Positions 1 through 7,298 of a stretch of DNA of 58,689 bases are shown here, in pieces. Positions within the stretch are counted from its first letter, which is position 1, and each line of letters starts with the position of its first letter. Position numbers and translations under genes: made by a program. A model generated the notes under the pieces. It saw only the letters and a list, made by a program, of their open reading frames with translations. It made no database searches and was not told the DNA's origin. The stretch covers positions 445 through 59,133 of the forward strand of contig PKXZ01000031.1 in the NCBI GenBank assembly GCA_003132525.1, read 5' to 3'. Origin of the DNA: Candidatus Dormiibacterota bacterium (GTDB lineage Bacteria > Chloroflexota > Dormibacteria > Aeolococcales > Aeolococcaceae).

Positions 1-38
1 GAGCCCGGGACCCGCGACGCCGGCAGATCAGATGGTGG

Positions 39-731
39 CTACCACTCCACCCAATCGCCCGGGGCTGAGCGCCATACGGACGTGTCGGGCGCCCCAGCGA
101 ACACTCGGCCCAAGTGGTCGAAGCCGAGCGAGAGCTCGTAGTACTCGTTCATGCGTTCCGCGTCCATCCAGAGGTCAACGCCGATCACCTCGGGCGTCGG
201 TGCCTCACCCGGATTCGGCACGCGAACCCACAGGCTGTGGTTCACGATCCCGTACGTGCGGGCCGTGTTGATCGTCGCCGCCGCATATGCGGCGAAGGCG
301 CCGGCAGCCTGTTCGACCGACGTGACTCTCGCCTGAAGCAGGCCCACTCCACCGGCGGAGCGGCCCGAGGGAAGTGACAGATGAAATGCCCCAAAGCCTT
401 CGAGTCGCGACCACACGACGCCGTCTCGAGTCGAGAACAGCTGGCCGGCCGCGGCCTGTACCTGCGGGTTGGAGAAGAAGGTGCCCAATCCCGACATGCT
501 GTTCCAGAGATCGATGAACAACAGCTGTCCGTCGAGCTCCTTGCCGATCGGCGCATACACGTTGTGACTCAGATCGCCGAGCGCGCGAGCGCCGGCTGCG
601 CTCTGCGGCGCGCCCGCAGTTGCGTTGTGCATCGTCCCGACATCTTCGAGTGCAGCGGCAGCGGTCTTGCCACGCACGGTGAGCAGGTAAGTCTCAGCGC
701 TGGCGTCAGCGGGATACGTCGTGTCCGTCAT
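39..731 (-). CDS. Hypothetical protein, tandem ABM-like (ferredoxin-fold) halves
   Basis: A 230-residue protein that I cannot name. Two halves share a pattern typical of dimeric alpha/beta-barrel (antibiotic-biosynthesis-monooxygenase-like) proteins: LWNSMSGLGTFFSNPQVQ in the first half and VDLWMDAERMNEYY in the second, each an acidic strand followed by a helix. The protein ends in a Trp-rich tail (DWVEW). No signal peptide or membrane segment is visible, so it is probably cytosolic. The ATG at 731 is preceded by AGGAG eight bases upstream, so this start is well supported, unlike the leaderless neighbour at 839. It is divergent from that gene across a 107-bp gap. The fold assignment is an inference from pattern only. 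Confidence 0.75.
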   Translation of the reverse strand: MTDTTYPADASAETYLLTVRGKTAAAALEDVGTMHNATAGAPQSAAGARALGDLSHNVYAPIGKELDGQLLFIDLWNSMSGLGTFFSNPQVQAAAGQLFSTRDGVVWSRLEGFGAFHLSLPSGRSAGGVGLLQARVTSVEQAAGAFAAYAAATINTARTYGIVNHSLWVRVPNPGEAPTPEVIGVDLWMDAERMNEYYELSLGFDHLGRVFAGAPDTSVWRSAPGDWVEW

Positions 732-826
732 GGCGGTTTCTCCTGTTGTCTGCGGTTCTACTCACACGACGAACGGCCATGACGGATATCGACAGCTGCG
801 GATGACGACTGGCGCGGCCGCTGCTC

Positions 827-832
827 TAAAGT
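827..832 (+). promoter_or_regulatory. Predicted -10 (TAAAGT), leaderless start
   Basis: TAAAGT lies 6 nt before the GTG at 839 and no Shine-Dalgarno sequence is present. Transcription would begin at or next to the start codon. No convincing -35 is visible. Confidence 0.5.
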
Positions 833-838
833 GCACTC

Positions 839-1246
839 GTGGCAAATGGGAGTGGGACCCGCGAGGATCCGTGGCAGCTGACGACCCCGAGTGGGACGTC
901 CACATATGAGATGTACCGCGAGGAGACCCTCGATCCTCCCGCGCTTGTGTGCACCGTCGGAACTACGCAGCTCCGGTATCAGCTGCGCTGCCTCGAAGAC
1001 CTCCACGAGATGCTCAAGGAGCGCGGCGACTGGGTCCCGCTCGGCAGCGCTGACGAGCAGAAGCCGGCGGCGGCGGGCACTGTCGAGGCATGGGGCCGGT
1101 CAGCCGACAACCCGGTTGGCGGTTGGTACGGGCTGAAGAAGGGCCTGCGCGGACGCTTCGGCATGTATGTCCCGCCCTTGATGGAGGCGCTCGGACTCGC
1201 GGAGGTCGAGCACAATCCGCGCAACAACCGGATGCGCGCGATCTAG
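839..1246 (+). CDS. Conserved hypothetical protein (DUF6855-like)
   Basis: A 135-residue soluble protein. It opens with GSGTREDPWQLTTPSGTS and has a central LHEMLKERGDWVPLGSADE and a C-terminal GRFGMYVPPLMEALGLAEV segment. From memory this matches a small conserved family of unknown function (DUF6855), but that name could not be checked. No catalytic motif is evident. The GTG start is fixed by the in-frame GTREDPW opening and by the -10-like hexamer just upstream. It is followed by a convergent small gene ending at 1265. Function unknown. Confidence 0.8.
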   Translation: MANGSGTREDPWQLTTPSGTSTYEMYREETLDPPALVCTVGTTQLRYQLRCLEDLHEMLKERGDWVPLGSADEQKPAAAGTVEAWGRSADNPVGGWYGLKKGLRGRFGMYVPPLMEALGLAEVEHNPRNNRMRAI

Positions 1247-1264
1247 CCTCGCAGCGCGGGCGAG

Positions 1265-1579
1265 CTACTCGATCTTGGTGATGTAGGCTCCGACAAGCGT
1301 CGCGGTGTGCTGGTCGACGCCGCCCTCACGGCGTTCACCGTGGCCGTCCTGGAAATGGGCGAACGCCGGCAAGGACGAAATCGGATTGACCTCGTCGTCG
1401 CCGTGGTCGTGGAATGAGACATGGACGAACGAGCCGTCATCGAGCCGCAGCACGATGTAGCTCACATTGCCGGGCTTGTTGGCCTCGAGCTCGGCGAAGA
1501 CTCCCGCAACCCGTCGCTGATTCTCGTCAGCCGCTTCCTTGGACTTCGTCGCGTAACGTGTCACCAACCGCTTTTGCAT
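1265..1579 (-). CDS. Small ABM-like hypothetical protein
   Basis: A 104-residue protein. The frame stays open to 1879, but the ATG at 1579 is chosen because AAGGAG sits 5 nt before it and because the longer frame runs antisense through the VOC gene. The pattern (alternating strand, helix RVAGVFAELEANKP, then strands SYIVLRLDDGSFVHVSF and the helix LPAFAHFQDGHGERR) fits a single dimeric alpha/beta-barrel domain such as antibiotic biosynthesis monooxygenase-like proteins. The substrate is unknown. It is divergent from the VOC protein at 1616 across only 36 bp, so both promoters overlap in that interval. Confidence 0.75.
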   Translation of the reverse strand: MQKRLVTRYATKSKEAADENQRRVAGVFAELEANKPGNVSYIVLRLDDGSFVHVSFHDHGDDEVNPISSLPAFAHFQDGHGERREGGVDQHTATLVGAYITKIE

Positions 1580-1603
1580 CTGCGCTCCTTGTGTGGGTCT
1601 CGA

Positions 1604-1609
1604 TAGACT
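1604..1609 (+). promoter_or_regulatory. Predicted -10 (TAGACT), leaderless start of VOC gene
   Basis: TAGACT ends 6 nt before the ATG at 1616. There is no Shine-Dalgarno sequence. The same hexamer and similar spacing recur at 15263, 28987 and 32828. Confidence 0.55.
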
Positions 1610-1615
1610 ACGCGC

Positions 1616-2011
1616 ATGGATTGGAAGATCGAACTCGTCGCGATTCCGGTCACCGACGTCGACCGCGCCAAGGCCTTCTACGTGGACCAGGTCGGTTTCA
1701 ACGCCGACCATGACCACCAGGTCACCGAGACGCTGCGTTTCGTGCAACTCACGCCGCCGGGATCGGCGTGCTCGATCGTCATGGGTGACGGCATCACCGA
1801 CATGCCGCCGGGTTCGCAGCGCGGCGTGCAGATGGTCGTCGCTGATGTGGCAGGGGCACGAGAGCAGCTCGTGAACCACGGCGTCGCCGCGAGCGAGATC
1901 GACGTGCAGCCGTGGGGCTCGTTCGTGACCTTCAGCGATCCGGACGGCAACACCTGGTCACTGCAGCAGCTGCCGCCCTGGGCAGGACAGCAGCCGCCAC
2001 AAACCGGCTAG
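1616..2011 (+). CDS. VOC (glyoxalase/bleomycin-resistance) family protein
   Basis: A 131-residue single-domain vicinal-oxygen-chelate protein. It begins with the family's first strand-helix (ELVAIPVTDVDRAKAFYVD), continues through VGFNADHDHQV, and ends with the hallmark FSDPDGNTWSLQQLP. Residues 8-60 and 65-120 form the two beta-alpha-beta-beta-beta modules. VOC proteins bind a metal and act as isomerases, dioxygenases or drug-binding proteins, so the reaction here cannot be assigned. The cytosolic protein probably acts as a dimer. The start is fixed by the leaderless promoter and by alignment with the family's N-terminus. Confidence 0.9.
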   Translation: MDWKIELVAIPVTDVDRAKAFYVDQVGFNADHDHQVTETLRFVQLTPPGSACSIVMGDGITDMPPGSQRGVQMVVADVAGAREQLVNHGVAASEIDVQPWGSFVTFSDPDGNTWSLQQLPPWAGQQPPQTG

Positions 2012-2018
2012 CCCGGCG

Positions 2019-2753
2019 TCAGCGCGCGGGCTGCGCTTTGGGGCCGCCCACGGAGATGCCAAAGGCCTCTCTCAGCAGCAGCTTGAGCATCTGCGGCTTC
2101 ACCGCCACGGTTGCGACCGCCACGGTCTTGCGCCGGTATTGATCGCTGGTCACTTGCTGGAGAAGGCACGCGGCCAGGTCCGCTCTGGACGTGAAATGCT
2201 CGGGCAAGAATCCCTCGGCGAGCCGGAAGTCGGTGACCGTGGGCGTCTCGAACAAACCCGACGGGCGGACGACAGTCCAGTCCAGGTCGCTGTCCGACAC
2301 CAGGTGCTCCATCCTCAGCATGTCGGCGTACATCGACTTCCCGACCACGTTCGCGATGAACGGCTTGAGCACCTTCTCGAAGACCACGCCACCGCCGGTG
2401 TCGCGTGACTTGGTCACCGGGTCGGTCGCACTCGAGCTGACACAGGCGAGCCGGCGGACGCCGTGATCGTGCATCGCCTGGATCACGTTGGTGATGGCGA
2501 CCGAGTAGAGCGTGATCGGCTTGCGGCTGAACCTGGTGCCGATTGTCGAGAGAACCGCGTCCTGCCCGGCAACCGCTGAACGCACCGCCGCGGGATCGCG
2601 CGCATCTCCCTGGATCACACGGAGCTGCTCGTGCCGTATGGGGAATGCGTCTGCGTGACGTGTGAACGCCGTGACCGTGTGACCGGCGGCGAGAGCCTGC
2701 TCGGTGAGCAGACGACCGGTCGCGCCGTTGGCGCCGAAGATGGCGATGTTCAT
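2019..2753 (-). CDS. NmrA-like / atypical SDR NAD(P)-binding protein
   Basis: A 244-residue NAD(P)-binding Rossmann protein. The N-terminal IAIFGANGATGRLLTEQAL carries the GxxGxxG nucleotide loop (residues 6-12), followed by the acidic/basic end of beta-2 (VTAFTRH) and the typical VIQGDARDPAAVRSAVAGQDAV block. The later LDWTVVRPSGLFE is a standard atypical-SDR substrate-side motif. These proteins act as NAD(P)-dependent reductases, isomerases or redox sensors. The ATG at 2753 has GGAGGA upstream; the frame extends 10 codons further without support and would run over the operator. It is transcribed divergently from a TetR regulator, with an operator overlapping its promoter, so TetR control is likely. 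Confidence 0.88.
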   Translation of the reverse strand: MNIAIFGANGATGRLLTEQALAAGHTVTAFTRHADAFPIRHEQLRVIQGDARDPAAVRSAVAGQDAVLSTIGTRFSRKPITLYSVAITNVIQAMHDHGVRRLACVSSSATDPVTKSRDTGGGVVFEKVLKPFIANVVGKSMYADMLRMEHLVSDSDLDWTVVRPSGLFETPTVTDFRLAEGFLPEHFTSRADLAACLLQQVTSDQYRRKTVAVATVAVKPQMLKLLLREAFGISVGGPKAQPAR

Positions 2754-2779
2754 GGGATTCCTCCGCTGCGTTCTGTCGA

Positions 2780-2795
2780 TCAATCAGTTGATTGA
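2780..2795. promoter_or_regulatory. Predicted TetR operator O1
   Basis: TCAATCAGTTGATTGA is a 16-bp site with perfect 7-bp inverted arms (TCAATCA/TGATTGA). It lies 27 bp before the NmrA-like start. Its exact reverse complement recurs as O2 at 2824-2839. Confidence 0.75.
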
Positions 2796-2823
2796 GGCAG
2801 GCTAGCACGGTGGCCCCGGCATG

Positions 2824-2839
2824 TCAATCAACTGATTGA
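2824..2839. promoter_or_regulatory. Predicted TetR operator O2
   Basis: TCAATCAACTGATTGA is the exact reverse complement of O1, 44 bp away, and ends just before the tetR -10 hexamer TAGGCT at 2844. Binding here would block tetR transcription, so autoregulation is likely. Confidence 0.75.
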
Positions 2840-2843
2840 GTGA

Positions 2844-2849
2844 TAGGCT
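2844..2849 (+). promoter_or_regulatory. Predicted -10 (TAGGCT) of tetR gene
   Basis: TAGGCT lies 10 nt before the ATG at 2860 and 4 bp after operator O2. No Shine-Dalgarno sequence is seen. Confidence 0.45.
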
Positions 2850-2859
2850 AGGGCAGTCG

Positions 2860-3441
2860 ATGAAGAAGAAGCCCGCCGCCGAGCCGGCGCCGGTCGACCG
2901 CCGTCAGGACCTCGTCGCGGCGGCGTACCAGCAGATCGCCCGCCTCGGGTTCGAGGGCTTGCGCACTCGCGATGTGGCCGCGGCTGCCGGCGTGAACGTG
3001 GCGACGCTGCACTACTACTTCCCGACCAAGGAAGCGCTGATCGGCGATGTTCTCAAGCACGCGATGCAGCGCTTCCGCTCGACCATGCCCGCGAGTGGAT
3101 CACCGTCCGAACAGCTTCGCAACCATTTCGCGGGGATCAGGCGCCTCGTTCGCGAAGAGCCAGAACTCTTCGCGGTGATGGGAGAGCTGGCCCTGCGCTC
3201 GGCTCGAGATCCCGCCATCCGCGACCTGTATCAGCAGACCACCAACATCTGGCAGTCGACGGTGCGAGGGTTGCTCGCCAAGGCGGTGCGGGATGGGCTC
3301 GTGACCGGGTCGCGGAATCTTGACGCTCAGGCCTCACTCGTCGTGTCGGCGCTCACCGGCGCTTCGATGATCCCGCTTTCACGACCGGCACGATTGAATG
3401 AGACCATCGCCGAGCTGGAGCGGTCGCTCGGACTCAACTGA
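2860..3441 (+). CDS. TetR/AcrR family transcriptional regulator
   Basis: A 193-residue repressor. The N-terminal helix-turn-helix spans roughly residues 15-60: RQDLVAAAYQQIARLGFEG, then TRDVAAAAGVNVATLHYYF, then PTKEALIGDVLKHAM, the classic TetR signature. The C-terminal helical domain (70-190) would bind an unknown ligand. An in-frame TTG at 2836 was rejected because it lies inside operator O2. The divergent NmrA-like oxidoreductase is the obvious target, and two mirror-image operators sit between the genes. Confidence 0.92.
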   Translation: MKKKPAAEPAPVDRRQDLVAAAYQQIARLGFEGLRTRDVAAAAGVNVATLHYYFPTKEALIGDVLKHAMQRFRSTMPASGSPSEQLRNHFAGIRRLVREEPELFAVMGELALRSARDPAIRDLYQQTTNIWQSTVRGLLAKAVRDGLVTGSRNLDAQASLVVSALTGASMIPLSRPARLNETIAELERSLGLN

Positions 3442-3459
3442 TGTCGTTCAGTCGTCGCG

Positions 3460-4770
3460 TCACTTTGACGTCGTGAACGTTGGGGTGATGAGCGTCCAGG
3501 TCGATCCCGCGTCGGTGGTTTGCCACAGCTGGGGCGGGATCGGATTGGGCACCGGCTGGCTGTAGACCGGAAGCGACTCCACCCACCCGGTCGTTGCAGT
3601 GATGAAGTCGAGCTGCGCGGTCTCGGCCGGTCCATCTCCGTTCATCGCGCGGCTCGTCGCCTGGCTCCATGTGACACCTCCGTCAGTCGTCGTCCAGAGG
3701 ACCGCGGACGGGTTGTCGTTCTCGGGGGGGCCCAAGGTGAATCCATGACGAGCATCGATGAAGACGGGCGTTTCTCCAGTCGGGTCGGAGCGAGCCGTCC
3801 AGGTCACGCCACCATCGCTGGTGACGAAGACGACGCCGACGCCGTTCTCACCGAACAACTGGCCGTCGGCCGCTGAGCTGAACTGCGGCGGGTAGAGGGC
3901 GCAGTTGATGCATGGGAACGTCTGCGGCGCCCACGTTGCGCCACCGTCGTGGGTGACATCGAAGAGCGTCGCCTGCGTCGTCTGCCCGCAGGAACCGGTG
4001 ACCCACCCCGTCGTGGTGCTGACGAACGTCATGCCATACGGAGAACAGCCCACCGGAAGAGCACCAGGAGCCGTTTTGCCGCTGGCCGGCGTCATCTCCA
4101 CCTGTGACCAGTGCACGCCTCCGTCCACAGTGCGATAGATGAATATCGGAGCACCGACCGCGGGCATCTGAGCGTCGAAGAACCAACCGTGCAGCGGATC
4201 AACGAAGTCGAGATCCGCGTAGACCGACGCATTGCCCGGGATCGCTCCCGTCTCGAGCAGCACTCGGAACGGCTGCCCCTGTGTCCAGGTTGCCCCTGCG
4301 TTATCAGTCATCCAGGGAGTCAGCGTGTACGACTGTTCGACGTAGTTGGCAGCGGCGGCGGGCGCGGCGAGAATTCGCGCTGAGTCGGCGTCGGCCCAGG
4401 CCACACCGACGATTGCCTGGCTGCCAATCGGTGGCGGCACGATCGTCCAGTGCTGCACACCGGAAGTCGTGTGCATGATCTCGTTGCCTCCAGCCCACGC
4501 CCATCCGTCGTTGGCGCCGAACATGTGGAGATCCTCGACCAGTGTTGTCGATCCGCTGGACCCCCCGATGACGCCGCTGCGCAGCAGCGCACCAACGCCC
4601 ACGGGAACCGCGACAACCAGCGCCGCGACAACCGCCATGAGCGAAGTTGCGAGCCGCGAGCGATGCGGTCGCTTCGCCTGCTGCTCAAACGCTCCGGGGT
4701 TGACACTCGACTCGCGTCCATTCGTGCCGTACGTGCTGTGGAGCAGTTGCCTGATGTCGTCGTCTTCCAT
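3460..4770 (-). CDS. Membrane-anchored Asp-box (BNR/YCF48-like) beta-propeller protein
   Basis: A 436-residue protein. Residues 1-43 are a charged, probably cytoplasmic tail; 44-66 (SLMAVVAALVVAVPVGVGALL region) form one TM helix; the rest is extracytoplasmic. The exported part carries at least six Asp-box motifs, such as TDNAGATW, TVDGGVHW, THDGGATW, TSDGGVTW, TTDGGVTW and TTDAGSTW, and so is a sialidase/YCF48-type beta-propeller. The start codon directly abuts the stop of the ECF sigma gene (TAG-ATG), so the two are co-translated. The short tail in this genetic position suggests a sigma-binding or sensing role, but it lacks the zinc HxxxCxxC anti-sigma motif. The function is inferred from context. 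Confidence 0.85.
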   Translation of the reverse strand: MEDDDIRQLLHSTYGTNGRESSVNPGAFEQQAKRPHRSRLATSLMAVVAALVVAVPVGVGALLRSGVIGGSSGSTTLVEDLHMFGANDGWAWAGGNEIMHTTSGVQHWTIVPPPIGSQAIVGVAWADADSARILAAPAAAANYVEQSYTLTPWMTDNAGATWTQGQPFRVLLETGAIPGNASVYADLDFVDPLHGWFFDAQMPAVGAPIFIYRTVDGGVHWSQVEMTPASGKTAPGALPVGCSPYGMTFVSTTTGWVTGSCGQTTQATLFDVTHDGGATWAPQTFPCINCALYPPQFSSAADGQLFGENGVGVVFVTSDGGVTWTARSDPTGETPVFIDARHGFTLGPPENDNPSAVLWTTTDGGVTWSQATSRAMNGDGPAETAQLDFITATTGWVESLPVYSQPVPNPIPPQLWQTTDAGSTWTLITPTFTTSK

Positions 4771-5316
4771 CTACTCCGCCGCCTCGGGATGACCCATCAG
4801 TTCTCGAAATCTCGCAGCGGCACGAGCCGTCCGCGCCTTCACCGCCGACACCGAGATGCCCAGGACACCCGCCGACTCCTCGACGCTCAGGTCCATGAGA
4901 AAGCGCAGCGAAAGCACCACGCGGTCATCACGCTTCAGTCGCCGCATGACGGACCGCACGTCGAGTCGCTGGTCCACTCCGTGCGGCCAGTTGATCGCAT
5001 CGCCACCCGGGTCAGCGTCGGATGGCAACGCTTTGCGTTTGCGCCAGGCGCTCCTGCAGTCGTTGACGACGATGGCAAGGAACCAAGCGCGCGCGCTGCC
5101 GTCATCGCGCAGCTGGCGCATCCTTCGCCATGCCTTGAACGCCGCGCCCTGGACCGCGTCCTGAGCCGAGCCTCGGTCCGGTGAAAGTGCCTGCGCGAGC
5201 GCGAACGCGTCTCCAAGGAGGGGTTCGATGAGGCGTTCAAATCGGTGTTCATCATCTGCGTGGGCTGGGCGGACCGCAACGTCAGGCATGACGCCCGCTA
5301 TTGAGGCAGTTCGCAT
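4771..5316 (-). CDS. ECF RNA polymerase sigma factor
   Basis: A 181-residue sigma-70 family protein of the extracytoplasmic-function type. Region 2 is at roughly residues 25-90 (RFERLIEPLLGDAFALAQAL, then AQDAVQGAAFKAWRRMRQL and ARAWFLAIVVNDCRSAWRKR). Region 4 is at 120-175 (DRVVLSLRFLMDLSVEESAG, then VLGISVSAVKARTARAAARF). Sigma regions 1 and 3 are absent, as expected. The ATG at 5289 would give a 172-residue form that also starts before region 2, and an open frame reaches 5352. The gene is coupled to the propeller protein at 4770, which may sequester or activate it. It is divergent from the oxidoreductase at 5385. Confidence 0.88.
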   Translation of the reverse strand: MRTASIAGVMPDVAVRPAHADDEHRFERLIEPLLGDAFALAQALSPDRGSAQDAVQGAAFKAWRRMRQLRDDGSARAWFLAIVVNDCRSAWRKRKALPSDADPGGDAINWPHGVDQRLDVRSVMRRLKRDDRVVLSLRFLMDLSVEESAGVLGISVSAVKARTARAAARFRELMGHPEAAE

Positions 5317-5384
5317 GCCGATAAGACGCCTGGACTCGCGAAATGGACACATCTCGTTACAACAGCGAAGATGTGGGGTCCCAG

Positions 5385-6356
5385 ATGAAAGCCGTCATCC
5401 ACGACCGGTACGGCCCCCCCGAGGTCCTGCACCTCGAGGACGTCGAGCGGCCGGTGCCCAAGGACGACGAGGTCCTGATCCGGATTCACGCGTCCACCGT
5501 CAGTCGATCCGATTGCGCACTCCGCGCCGGCGAACCCTTTTTCTCGCGTTTCCTGACGGGCCTCCCCCGGCCGAGACAACGGATCCTCGGCGGCGACTAC
5601 GCAGGCGTGGTCGAGGAGACGGGCGGAGCCGTCACCGACTTCAAGGTCGGTGACAGCGTCTTCGGGATGAAGCCGTGGAAGTTCGGCGGTCACGCCGAGT
5701 TCATGTGCATGCAGCAGAGCGGGCCGATTGCGCTGATGCCCGCGGGCGCGACGTTCGACGAGGCGGCGGCGGTCCCCGACGGCGCGATCCTGTCGCTCAA
5801 CTGCCTGCGTCCCGGTAAGGTGCGAAGCGGGCAGTCGGTCCTCGTCTTCGGTGCGTCGGGATCGATGGGCACAGCGGGCGTGCAACTGTCGAAGGCTCTC
5901 GACACTCATGTCACCGCAGTCTGTAGAAGGAAGGATTTCGACCTCGTGCGATCCCTCGGAGCGGACGACGTCATCGACCACACGCAGGAAGACTTCACCA
6001 AGAACGGCAAGACATATGACGTGATCTTCGATTCTGTCGGGAAGCAGTTATTCCGGGGGTGTAAGGACTCGCTCAAGCCGGGTGGCGTCTACCTGCCAAC
6101 CGATGGATTGCGAAACCTCATGCTCACCGCCTGGACCTCCCGGATCGGAAATCGGAGGGTCGTGTTCGACATCCCTCCCAAGTTCACCAAGAAAGACATG
6201 CTCTTTCTCAAGGGGCTGATGGAGGCGGGGAAATATCGCGCCGTCATCGATCGCCGCTATCCGCTCGAGCAGGTGGTCGAGGCCACTCGGTACGTGGAGC
6301 TGCACGAGAAGGTGGGCAACGTCGTCCTGACGATCGGATCCGGTATCAACGCCTGA
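5385..6356 (+). CDS. NAD(P)-dependent zinc-independent MDR oxidoreductase
   Basis: A 323-residue medium-chain dehydrogenase/quinone-oxidoreductase-type enzyme. The N-terminal GroES-like domain (MKAVIHDRYGPPEVLHLEDV, then ILGGDYAGVVEETGGAV and FKVGDSVFG) leads into a Rossmann domain with VLVFGASGSMGTAGVQLSK at about 148-166. The structural-zinc cysteines of classical alcohol dehydrogenases are not apparent, which favours the quinone oxidoreductase branch. Substrate unknown. The ATG at 5385 aligns with the family start; the frame is open 14 codons further upstream without family similarity or a ribosome site. Confidence 0.9.
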   Translation: MKAVIHDRYGPPEVLHLEDVERPVPKDDEVLIRIHASTVSRSDCALRAGEPFFSRFLTGLPRPRQRILGGDYAGVVEETGGAVTDFKVGDSVFGMKPWKFGGHAEFMCMQQSGPIALMPAGATFDEAAAVPDGAILSLNCLRPGKVRSGQSVLVFGASGSMGTAGVQLSKALDTHVTAVCRRKDFDLVRSLGADDVIDHTQEDFTKNGKTYDVIFDSVGKQLFRGCKDSLKPGGVYLPTDGLRNLMLTAWTSRIGNRRVVFDIPPKFTKKDMLFLKGLMEAGKYRAVIDRRYPLEQVVEATRYVELHEKVGNVVLTIGSGINA

Positions 6357-6442
6357 CGCCGGCACGGGTGGCGGGCCGGAAGGCGGTCAGCGGTCCAGGT
6401 TCGTGTGTGCGCCAGTCGGCGCCGTAGTCGGTCGAAGTTCGG

Positions 6443-7243
6443 TCAGCGAGTCAGCTTCGCGTGCGCGGCATGGGCTGCAGCTTCTGCGTCGTCCGCTGCC
6501 TGCTCCGCGACCACTGCTTTCTCGGCGGCGACGCCGGCCTCCTCGGCAAGCCGGTCCGCCTGATGTCGCGCAGCCACCGCGAACGCTCGCGCAGCCTCGG
6601 CCGCTTCGTCTTTCTTCGTGACGTCGCGCTCTGCCGCGCGCTGCGCAACGAGTTCACGGCTGGAGGGTCGTTGAGCCTCCGCACGCCCGGGAGACGCAGA
6701 CGCCGTCTGCCGGCGCAGGGGAGCGAGGACGGCAGCGAGCTCTAGCACGTCCTCCTCTGATTCGCTGGCATCGCCAAACCCGGCCACGTCGAGGTCGTGA
6801 TCCAGCGTCCCGGTCCAGAGTGCGTGCCGGTCGGCGGCGCCGCCCGTGGCAGCCGCCTGAAGCGTGGTGCGGATCCTCCGGTCGGTCTCGCCGCCCGGGG
6901 GGTGGCCGGCTTGAATGAGCGTGTCCATCGCTGCACGTGCGGCGGCCTCCACCGCGTCGCGGAGGCGACCCGTGGCCAGGGCGAAACCGTCACGGCTCTC
7001 GGTACCTGCGGCGACACTCCGCTGCGCATCGCGGGCATCGGCGCCTGCGGCCAGGAGCGCGGAGAGCACCGACGCATTTCCGACTGCGAGCTGATCGATC
7101 GCCCAGACGCTGACAGCCGGCTTGCGGAGCTTGCCGATCGCCTCTGCCGCCTCCGGGTCGGCGCGTCGAAGCTCGTGCACGAGAGCCGTCCGCCGCGCAA
7201 CAAAGTCTCCAAGCGGTCCCTGGTACAGGTCGGCGGTGTCCAC
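6443..7243 (-). CDS. Hypothetical protein with Ala-rich C-terminal coiled coil
   Basis: A 266-residue protein that I do not recognise. The N-terminal part (LYQGPLGDFVARRTALVHEL, then LRKPAVSVWAIDQLA) is compact and predicted helical. From about residue 175 to the end the sequence is dominated by Ala, Glu, Arg and Lys in heptad-like order (VAQRAAERDVTKKDEAAEA, then EEAGVAAEKAVVAEQAAD), which indicates a long coiled coil. There is no signal peptide or TM helix. The start is a GTG at 7243. It is divergent from the pentapeptide-DinB gene across 55 bp. Similar Ala-rich proteins of unknown role are common in high-GC soil bacteria, so low complexity limits any claim. Confidence 0.78.
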   Translation of the reverse strand: MDTADLYQGPLGDFVARRTALVHELRRADPEAAEAIGKLRKPAVSVWAIDQLAVGNASVLSALLAAGADARDAQRSVAAGTESRDGFALATGRLRDAVEAAARAAMDTLIQAGHPPGGETDRRIRTTLQAAATGGAADRHALWTGTLDHDLDVAGFGDASESEEDVLELAAVLAPLRRQTASASPGRAEAQRPSSRELVAQRAAERDVTKKDEAAEAARAFAVAARHQADRLAEEAGVAAEKAVVAEQAADDAEAAAHAAHAKLTR

Positions 7244-7262
7244 GGCTGAGCAGTGTGCACCG

Positions 7263-7292
7263 TTGACCCTGCTCAGTCTCCGGCGCTAGGGT
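7263..7292 (+). promoter_or_regulatory. Promoter: TTGACC, 18 nt, TAGGGT
   Basis: -35 TTGACC at 7263-7268 and -10 TAGGGT at 7287-7292 are separated by 18 nt. The -10 ends 6 nt before the ATG at 7299, so the transcript should be leaderless. Confidence 0.6.
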
Positions 7293-7298
7293 CGTTGA

